Assembly: GCA_029531795.1 (NCBI GenBank)
Contig: JAPEIS010000014.1
Coordinates: 1,054,001 to 1,118,000 of the forward strand
Source: Sclerotinia nivalis
Taxonomy: Eukaryota; Ascomycota; Leotiomycetes; Helotiales; Sclerotiniaceae
Direction of reading: 5' to 3'
Length of the DNA stretch: 64,000 bases
In this document: positions 56,555 through 64,000 of the stretch, one piece after another
How positions within the stretch are numbered: position 1 is the first letter of the stretch
Layout of the letters: each line of letters begins with the position of its first letter
Translations under genes and position numbers: made by a program
Notes under the pieces: model-generated
Seen by the model: the letters and a program-made list of their open reading frames with translations, nothing else
Told to the model about the DNA's origin: nothing
Database searches by the model: none

Positions 56555-59500
56555 AAGCAATTGGAAGATGCCACCCATAAGCTTCATTTCTTCCGAAGAA
56601 TTCAATTCCCTCTGAGACATGGAAGATCGAAAAGGCGAGGCAGGTAAGCCTAGCAACAATGCCTGCAATCATACCTTTCTTGAAGTAGGACCCGAACTGA
56701 CCATGTTCACCTGATAAATAGAGCTTGCGCCAAGAAGGCCAAATGTGGAGGATGGGGGACATACTGATGCTGGATACGTTAATTCAGACACAAAAAGAAT
56801 TTCTTTCCTTCATGGTATCGGATATTATCAGTGGCTTTGAAGCAATGCATAGAGACTTTAATACAGAGGCTGAGAAAGATTCTACCGTCACCAAAAGCAT
56901 GGCAGGCAAAGTTTTGGGAAGCAGAGCCTAGCAGGCGGAGTTTGCCAGGAATAGTTACAGAATGCAAAAGCTTCAGCTTTTATTCTACTTGTTTGGATTT
57001 GTACTGAGTGAAGTCAACACGAGGGATATTCTAGCCTTTTAAACCAAATTTTTTGTATATTACCAACAACTAAGGTTTTAATTGATTTCCATGACTCTAA
57101 TAGGAAGCTTTCAGCGACGGCCTTAATATTTATCCGTGGAATAATTTAAAAGACAATAAATTACTGGTCCAGGTGAAAAGGCTGGACAAGTGGTCAATAC
57201 TTCTCCATTTTGAGGCAAGAAAAATCGCAACTATGACATCACGCGGCCAGTATATCATTTCAATACCCGACGTAGGGTTGATTCTCAGGCTCATTTCTTA
57301 GACAGCCTTTTGAAACTTGACTCGAAAAAAACAATTTAGGAATTCAATTATCGGGAAAATGTCCTGTATCTTTGTTATCAGGATGTATTTTCTCGGATTA
57401 AAAAACCAGAGGTTCTGGGAAGAACTTTCATTACGGTTAAGCGGCTGTTCACCCCAGAACTCGCTCTCCCCGAATACGTCAGTAGTTGTTGATCCATGGA
57501 GAGCCGACTATTATCGCACCCAATATATAGAGACGAAAGTTTGATGGTTTGATGGTTTGGAAGAGGATGAAGAAATCATTTTGAAATCAGAATTCTTAAA
57601 ATTCAGATATATCTTAGGAAACTGAAAGATTTTAGGCTCTGATAGAAACACCGTAAGTACTTGCTGAGCTTTCAGCTGTTATGTTATTAACATTTTAAGA
57701 ATATTGCAGAGAAAAATGGCTTCTTTCTGAAGAAGAACGTGCAAGTGATAAGATCATTGATTTGATACACTATATTGAACACGAGGAGACTAGCTTACTT
57801 GATTTGAAAGCTTATATCATTATTGCGTTGGTTCATTTGAAGATAAAAAATCATCGATAGCGCTATAGGATGACTTCACAAGTTGCCATTCGAATTTTTA
57901 GTCAGTCAAAATTACAAAAGTGTTCTCCATCATCTACATGAGAATTTTGTTGAAAATTCAATCCTTGTACAAATTCAACAAGTATTTACTAAACTTCTAG
58001 AGAAAAATTGCGTTGATAGCACAGGCTCATTTGGAGTTCAAAGATGCTTACCGAATGTTTAAGGGGTAATGATGACTAAGCAAAACGACCTTCACGATCA
58101 AAATAATTCACGATGGGAAGATCTATCTTTTGAGACCATTACCATCTATCAAAAAAGTGTTTCTAATTCATTAACTTCATGCTGCAAGTGCCTAGTTTAT
58201 CCGTAGTACTTAGCCATATGTTCCGGGACAGTTGCGTGCACAGGTAGCCACAATCTGAAAGTCATGCTGATACAATATGATGGTGGGGGTGTGCTTCTTC
58301 AGCGAAGTGATGGAAAAGTCAAAAATCTACCATATTAAGATGCGGCCTGTGCTATAGATAGAGCAAGGTATCCATGGTTCATTGTGTCTAGATGATTTCC
58401 CGGTCATTCAAGATATTACAGGAATGTAATTTTTGTGAAAGGATCTCGGTCACATGACCTGAGATCCATACCTCACTTTCGACATCACTTCAACTGAACT
58501 TAGCCTCAAAAATTTATTCTTCAACCAAACCACACTCTACTCCCCGGTTAGAGAATTTTACTTTTGCAGGACATTTTTTGGTGATCACTTCAATGGATAC
58601 TTCCAGGAGGAGCTGAAGGCATGATGTGAGCAAGATTAATGCAGAATGTGCTAGCTGATGAATCATTAGCTCAATCCATCAAACATGCTACGATCAAACC
58701 TCAAAATCTTTATTGTTTTCTTTATAAATATTCCAATCTCATTCCAGTGTTGAAGATTTTGGAAGCATCTTCTCCTATGCTTGCCTTCATGTATAGTCTG
58801 AGGTATAGTTGACCTCCAAACAGATCTGCCTTTGGGAAGCTCATTTGAGTCACGTGTTCTGTACTTATTTTTTTTGGGTAGCTCTTCTGTCAAACTTATA
58901 TAAGGAATCCAGATGCATAGCTATGATTTGTAAAAGCAAATCATGAAAAGTTACCCGGAGGCTTGGGTATCTTGCTTTAATTTTGAACAATGACAAAATC
59001 AGTCACATGGAACTACCTCCATGTCTTCTTTCAAACAAGTGATAACTATATGTCTTAATTACTATATATATTCATTTCAATAATAAAATTGATAGCTCAT
59101 GTGCCTACTTAGGTAGTATTGATCTCCTTGATGAGTCTTTCAGAGATAGAAAGTTGGTGTTTCTCAAAGATTTTTCATAGTTGAATTTGAAGTACAGATG
59201 GGAAAGATGGGACAAATGATAGAAGGTCCGAGCTCTTAAATCCAAAATTGTTTATTCTCACAACTCTACCTTTCGGCAATCTTCCTTTATGATTTCATAC
59301 ATTCTTGAGATTCGAGAAAACCGAGGCTTTGCACCAATTTGCGCTATCAATTTGCCCTTCTAGCCTTTCTAAGTTTCCTGCACAATAATTCCTAGGACTC
59401 CAGTATTTTTGGAAGCCAGAAGTACTCTTCCATTTGTTACAGCGTCCTCAAAACATTAAATCTTGAGAAGCTCTTTTTGCACTTTGTCTCCCTGTCTCCT

Positions 59501-59670
59501 ACAGCGTTGAGTTAGCGGTCAACCTTGGGTCTGCATTCATTCTCAAGTTTGTGTATCAAGACTCTCAAGACTATCGAGTTCGTTTTGGACAGAATAAACA
59601 TACCGGCTTGATACATGTAAGTCTTTAAAATCAGATCTCACTTTATTGATAGAATTACTTACATTTTCAG
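56555..59670. other. Gene-free stretch
   Basis: About 3.1 kb without a motif-bearing frame on either strand; AT-rich. Immediately upstream of 59671 there is a good acceptor (TTTTCAG) and, before it, a donor-like ATGTAAGT at about 59618. Confidence 0.5.
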
Positions 59671-60395
59671 TTGGCAGCATAGATTCCAAACTGTCTTTGA
59701 AGCAACCTGAGCTCGCAAAGGAGAGTTCATCGACTATTAAAGGCCTTCCGTTAGAGCTAAGTCAAATGATATGGAAATCAACATTAACCGACAACCGAAT
59801 TATAACTATCCACTGGGCGCACACCAGCCGTCGCGACCTGGGTAAACGTTACCTTGCTAAGGATTTCCACGCATCCTATGAGAAAGTCGAAGCCCTGACG
59901 GTATCCTCCCAGTCACGCGCAATCGCACACGGAGAGTATAGATTATGCTTCGGCAATGATATGCAGAACCCAATATACTTCAGCTCCGATCGGGATATTC
60001 TCAAGTTCACCAGCCTAACATTTGCGGAAATCGTCCACTATCCTGGCAACAATGTATGGAGCAATGACAACATCCGAGCTGCTAATGTCAAGCGGATCGC
60101 GATTGACATGGAGAACGATCCAAATATGGCAATGGATACAAGCACCTCATTGGAATTGACCTTGTTGAGATGGGCTACTTTGAGGTTTTGTACCCTGGAA
60201 CAAATATTTATCCAGCCAGTCTTCGCGTTCGATTCGTTTTGTGAGACAGTATTCCGCGCCCGATTTCAAAAAGTTATGCGAGATTATCAGGAGTTGTTTG
60301 ACCCACTCCGGCATGGACAGGAGTATAGAATTCCCGAAATATTCTTGGTTTGCCTTCAGTGCGATCCGGATCTCTCGAAAGCAGTGCAGCGTTGA
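59671..60395 (+). CDS. 2EXR-like protein 5, start unresolved (possible pseudogene)
   Basis: An open frame of about 240 codons with a 2EXR-like motif (TIKGLPLELSQMIWKSTLT; the leading aromatic/F-P pair is missing), a second block IYFSSDRDILKFTSLTFAE, and WATLRFCTLEQIFIQPVFAF. No ATG precedes the motif in frame: the frame enters from an acceptor-like AG at 59670, and the donor upstream gives no in-frame start either. The first internal ATG (59766) lies inside the motif. After the stop, another frame continues with SRFKLKSKVALGLEDGVYSG (60460-60534), hinting at a lost C-terminal junction. It may be a gene with an unseen first exon or a recently broken copy. Confidence 0.5.
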
Positions 60396-60774
60396 GAACA
60401 TGTGCCGTGAATATCCAGTGTTGCTAGCTGGCATGGAAGGGATTAATATGTTGGGAAGTCGTTTTAAATTGAAGTCCAAAGTGGCATTGGGATTGGAGGA
60501 TGGGGTTTATTCTGGTACGGCGAAGTGTACATAACTGGTTCTTCAGATGTACCATCGATTGATTGTTAAGAGAGTTAGTGATTCATAGATGCAATGCTAG
60601 CATCCTAAAATTGGTTCATAGTAGTACGGCAGAGAAATATTGATTCACTCTTCCTGTCGCTTCTTCCTTTTGCCGTACTAAGTTCTACAACTATCTCTAA
60701 TTATTAACCAATTTAATTCTCTGCACATCACCTTCTCAGCATCCTAAGCTTCGTAGCGGCAACACTACTTCAAA

Positions 60775-61172
60775 ATGTCTACTACTCACCACTCAAGTTC
60801 TGACACATCAAAGTCTCCAGGGAATGGTGGCACCGGAATCTTCCCCTGAATCCCTCGCGAGGTAGACGACCAAATATGGTCGCACGTTCCAGCAGTTTTA
60901 GGTCCCCGCTTGATCAAGATTGACCCTGATTTATCATGCAAAGGCCATCATTTATACACATGGCTCACCGAAGAGAGATGATTCCACATCAACATGATGA
61001 ACTCTGGCGAAGCTCCAACTAATCATGATTCAAATCAACCATCTACGAGCTCTAACTCGTCGCAATATTCGACATCTAGAACCTGCAGCCTCTCCCATAA
61101 CCGATTCAAATTTGATTATAAGATCAGCAATCCCTACGTCATCAATATCGCTAAGGACGTATTCAGTTTCCA
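60775..61172 (+). pseudogene. 2EXR gene 6, stopped in the motif and truncated by a LINE
   Basis: ATG at 60775 starts STTHHSSSDTSKSPGNGG; then IFP, an in-frame TGA (60847-60849), and IPREVDDQIWSHV. With a residue at the TGA this is a full 2EXR motif (F-P-x-I-P-x-E-V-x-x-x-I-W). A second TGA is at 60979-60981. The same frame then stays open through SGEAPTNHDSNQPSTSSN to the junction with LINE copy 2 at about 61173, where coding sequence ends abruptly. TGA at positions where CGA is plausible is what C-to-T mutation produces. The copy is dead both by stop codons and by insertion. Confidence 0.72.
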
Positions 61173-61192
61173 CACACACAACAAATTTCGAA

Positions 61193-62900
61193 GAACAAAA
61201 TTTCTTCGAAATACAACCAGTTCTTCCCTTTATTTAATAAAGAAATACTCCCAAAATTCATTCCAATTGTTCCCAAATGAATCAACTCAATAGTTGTTGT
61301 AATACTATCATCGTCGTTCAAAATACAAAACTTATACGAAAATTCGTATAAAAACTTTTTCCAATTTCCCTCAACTTTTCTTCTTATTTGAATATATAAA
61401 GCTTTAATAAATTTATCAAATCCAATAATGGACTCTCCAATAGAAGGATCCCTTGGATCATCTTCTGAATCTACTCCCCCACAAATAATAGTAATACTAA
61501 ACTCTCCAATATCTAATCCCTTCATCATTAATCCAATCCCCCTATTCAGAAATCCCTTTACAATACAAAGATTATTCAATCTTTTGAATCCTACCCCAGT
61601 CTAATCTTTCAATTCGCAAAACCAATTGGATATTCTCAGTTTAGATAATCTATTCTGATCCCTTAATAGATCGATTCCTTTTAAAATCAATAACAAACAT
61701 TATCGACAATTAATCAACTCTGGAATCAGGTAATTTAATTAATCAAGATCTAATTTTACAAAACCAAAAGAAGCTATTCAAAAAGTTAAAGATCTTTTTA
61801 TTCTAATTATCTCTTTGGAAAAGGAAACTGAAGAATAATCGAAGATTCTAAATCTAATCGAAATATTCTATGAATATTTCGAAAAAGGAAAATTGATAAA
61901 AGTTTCGAATATTATCACATTACAAATCTCCTATCTCGAAAAAGTTACCAAAAGGATTGAAAATCAAATCAATCATCTTTTCAATCTTCCCAATCAATCA
62001 ATTACTCCTTCAACAAACGCTTCATTAATTGACAAAACAAGCTATACTACTATTACCAAATCAATAAAGGAATAGAAAGTAATTTCCAAAGGGAATTCTA
62101 TAAAACAAAAGTCTGTAAAATAAAAGAATGATATTCCTAACAAACGATTAATTCTTATCAATCTACTTTTTCATCAATTCAATTCTTTTATATTATTATA
62201 TACAAGAAACAAGATCAACGAAGCCTTCAAAAAGGCTGGCATCAACAGACCAATTATCTCGGCCATTATTACAACTAAAAGCAACAATATCATTCTAATC
62301 ATTAATAGTCCCTTCAATGTACAATTCCTTATAGAAAAAAAAGAAATCTGGAATTGTATCCTCGAATCAGAAAAACTTCAAATCGATAAACCATAGTACA
62401 AAGTAATTATATATAAAATCCCAATCAAGGAATTCTCTGATCCAAAAGGAATGGATTTGATTAAAAACGAAATTAAAACTTTCAATTCAGAGTTTATTAT
62501 AATAGGTATTTTTTATTGGCTTACTAATACTTCTAAAAGAACTAATCAACAAGAAAGAACAATTGTGATTGTGTTTGCTATACAAAAGGAAACAGAATTA
62601 GTTATTCGAAAAAGACTATATATCGCTGGTATTAGCATCAAAGTTGAAAGATTCTATCTTTCCACTTTTTCCTTTCAATATAATAAATGTCAAGGATTCG
62701 GTTATAACGAATCATATTATAAAAAACCTTCAGTTTGTGGACTTTGTAACAATAATCATATTATAATTAATCATTTTTGTCTAATTTGTCAAGCTAAAGG
62801 TAAACCTTATTAGTATTTAGTGATCAAATATACTAATTGCAAAGGAAAACATAAAACTAACTCTAAAGTATACAAAATATACCAAACAACCATTCGGAAA
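61193..62900 (+). pseudogene. LINE copy 2 ORF1 (gag-like) remnant
   Basis: Shared start region FRRTKFLRNTTSSSLYLIKK, then broken frames, a helical segment with EKVTKRIENQINHLFNLPNQ (about 61935-61995), and zinc knuckles at about 62680-62800 (CQGFGYNESYY, VCGLCNNNH, HFCLICQAKG). The third knuckle is disrupted by a TAG after KGKPY. Compared with copy 1 several CAG/CGG-type codons have turned to A/T-richer forms. Confidence 0.75.
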
Positions 62901-62949
62901 TCCAATTAATATTATACAACAATATTTGCATTCTTCAAATCAACCTAAA

Positions 62950-64000
62950 CAAAAGCCTTCAAGCTATCGAAAATGCTTTTCAATTTGTTTTAGAATTCGA
63001 TATCGATCTTATAATCATTCAAGAACTTTGAATTCTTTCAAACCCTGAAAAAGATTACTTTTCAACTAAATCGATTGCTCATTCTAGCTTTTCCCAATTT
63101 CTTCCAAATTATCCTTCGAATCTTTGTTCCTGTACAATAACCTACATCTCGAAAGAATTCAAATTGTTAATAATCTTAACCCCCAACTTTCCCAAAGATA
63201 CAGATATTCAAATTATCGATATCACTCAGGGAAATCATACAATTCAATTATTCAATATATACAATGAAACTAATCAAACTAAAAAGAAAAGTTATACTAT
63301 CAAAAGATATCTTTTCAATACTCCTCTCTTTTATCATACTATTTTTACAAAGGACTTCAATTCTTATTATTCTTGATGAAACCCTTTTTCAAACAAAAAC
63401 TCAAATACTGATCAATTAATTGAATGATTCAAAGATTAAAACTTTATTTTTTTCAATGAACCAGAAATTAATACTTTTTATCGAATTAATATAATAAATC
63501 CAAATATTTTAGATCTTACATTAATTACTAAAACAATATCCTTCAATATTATTGATTGACAAGTTCTTCCTGATCTTGGTTCAGATCATTTAAAGATCCT
63601 ATTTGAAGTAAAAGATATTTCATTTTATACTACGAATATTATTCTATTAGCAAAGTTCAATACAAAATTAACAGATTAAAACAAATTTATATTAATCTTC
63701 GAAATTGAGATAGCTATATCAACAATCCTTAACTCAAACGAATACTTCAATCTTTTCACTCTAAAATCCGATTCTCTCGATTCTTTTCTTAACAAAAACC
63801 TGTATATACAAATACTAGATAAAATCGCAATGGAATTCACTCGAATTATTACCAATTCAACAAACGCTAATATACTTAGATCCAAATCAACCAAAAAAGC
63901 AAAGCTTTAATGATCTCCAAAATTGAAAGCCCTTTGTAAATAGCTTTCATCAGTATATAAGAATACTAAATAATACTTTGAAAACAATATATTCAAGAAA
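62950..64000 (+). pseudogene. LINE copy 2 ORF2 endonuclease remnant
   Basis: Endonuclease fragments: FDIDLIIIQEL followed by a stop near 63030 (the motif residue Pro of copy 1 reads Leu here), and DIQIIDITQGNHTIQLFNIY (63196-63255), FTKDFNSYYS (the G-D-F-N-S-H core with G-to-K and H-to-Y changes) at about 63347-63376. The remaining part up to the window end aligns with the segment before the reverse transcriptase in copy 1. Not functional. Confidence 0.75.

Larger units (their letters stand above)
61173..64000 (+). mobile_element. LINE copy 2, RIP-mutated, truncated by the window edge
   Basis: Same family as copy 1, opposite orientation. From 61173 on, it matches the reverse complement of copy 1 from 38398 base for base over the leader, then with scattered transitions. 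ORF1 then ORF2 remnants follow in the same order; the reverse transcriptase lies beyond the window. The insertion interrupts a 2EXR gene. Confidence 0.87.

Noticed and set aside
61163..61579. 138-codon minus-strand frame at the start of LINE copy 2
   Set aside because: Antisense of ORF1; AT-biased sequence produces long antisense frames.

Overview
The window is nuclear DNA of a filamentous ascomycete. Genes are split by short introns (mostly 45-150 nt) with GT..AG ends and CTAAC-like branch points, intergenic space is AT-rich, and several genes are typically fungal (LaeA-like methyltransferase, DHN-melanin reductase, HET-domain relic, 2EXR-domain proteins, mutated LINE elements). From overall protein character I infer a leotiomycete, plausibly Sclerotiniaceae; no search was run to confirm this.

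Region 1-31.6 kb is mostly an ordinary gene-bearing arm: a coiled-coil protein (443-1165), a four-exon MHYT-domain membrane protein (3130-5918), a 3' fragment of a LINE (6642-7227), a four-exon pseudokinase/coiled-coil/C2H2 protein (11021-8015, minus), a secreted aldose 1-epimerase-like enzyme (13764-12360, minus), V-ATPase subunit B in seven exons (17457-15577, minus), HMG-CoA lyase (19151-17958, minus), a broken HET-domain gene (about 21492-19730, minus), a 303-bp pogo/Fot1-type MITE (22849-23151), a nine-exon LaeA-like methyltransferase (23392-24888), a tetrahydroxynaphthalene reductase-like SDR (27128-28113) and acetylornithine aminotransferase (31637-30056, minus). Most splice models were rebuilt by hand from reading-frame continuity and conserved motifs.

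Region 31.6-64 kb is accessory-looking. A full-length but mutated Tad-like LINE lies on the minus strand (33019-38398) and a second copy starts at 61173 on the plus strand and runs off the window. Their 5' ends face each other. Over the first ~90 bases past the identical 5' leader nearly all differences between them are G-to-A or C-to-T in one direction, the signature of repeat-induced point mutation (RIP). Between them lie an MFS permease (39867-41729), a decayed GNAT acetyltransferase whose start codon reads ATA (42439-43392), and a dispersed family of 2EXR-domain genes: 44370-45541, 50642-51585, 55173-54403 (minus), 55796-56554, about 59671-60395 (no ATG found), and a broken copy at 60775-61172 that has an in-frame TGA inside the 2EXR motif and is cut by the second LINE.

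The most notable content is this 2EXR family in a RIP-marked, LINE-bounded, gene-poor block. Also worth attention are the pseudokinase-zinc finger fusion, the methyltransferase with 19- and 23-nt exons next to a MITE, and a run of three strong inverted repeats at 6363-6434. The housekeeping genes are independent: they serve arginine synthesis, leucine/ketone metabolism, vacuolar acidification and melanin, and do not form one pathway cluster.
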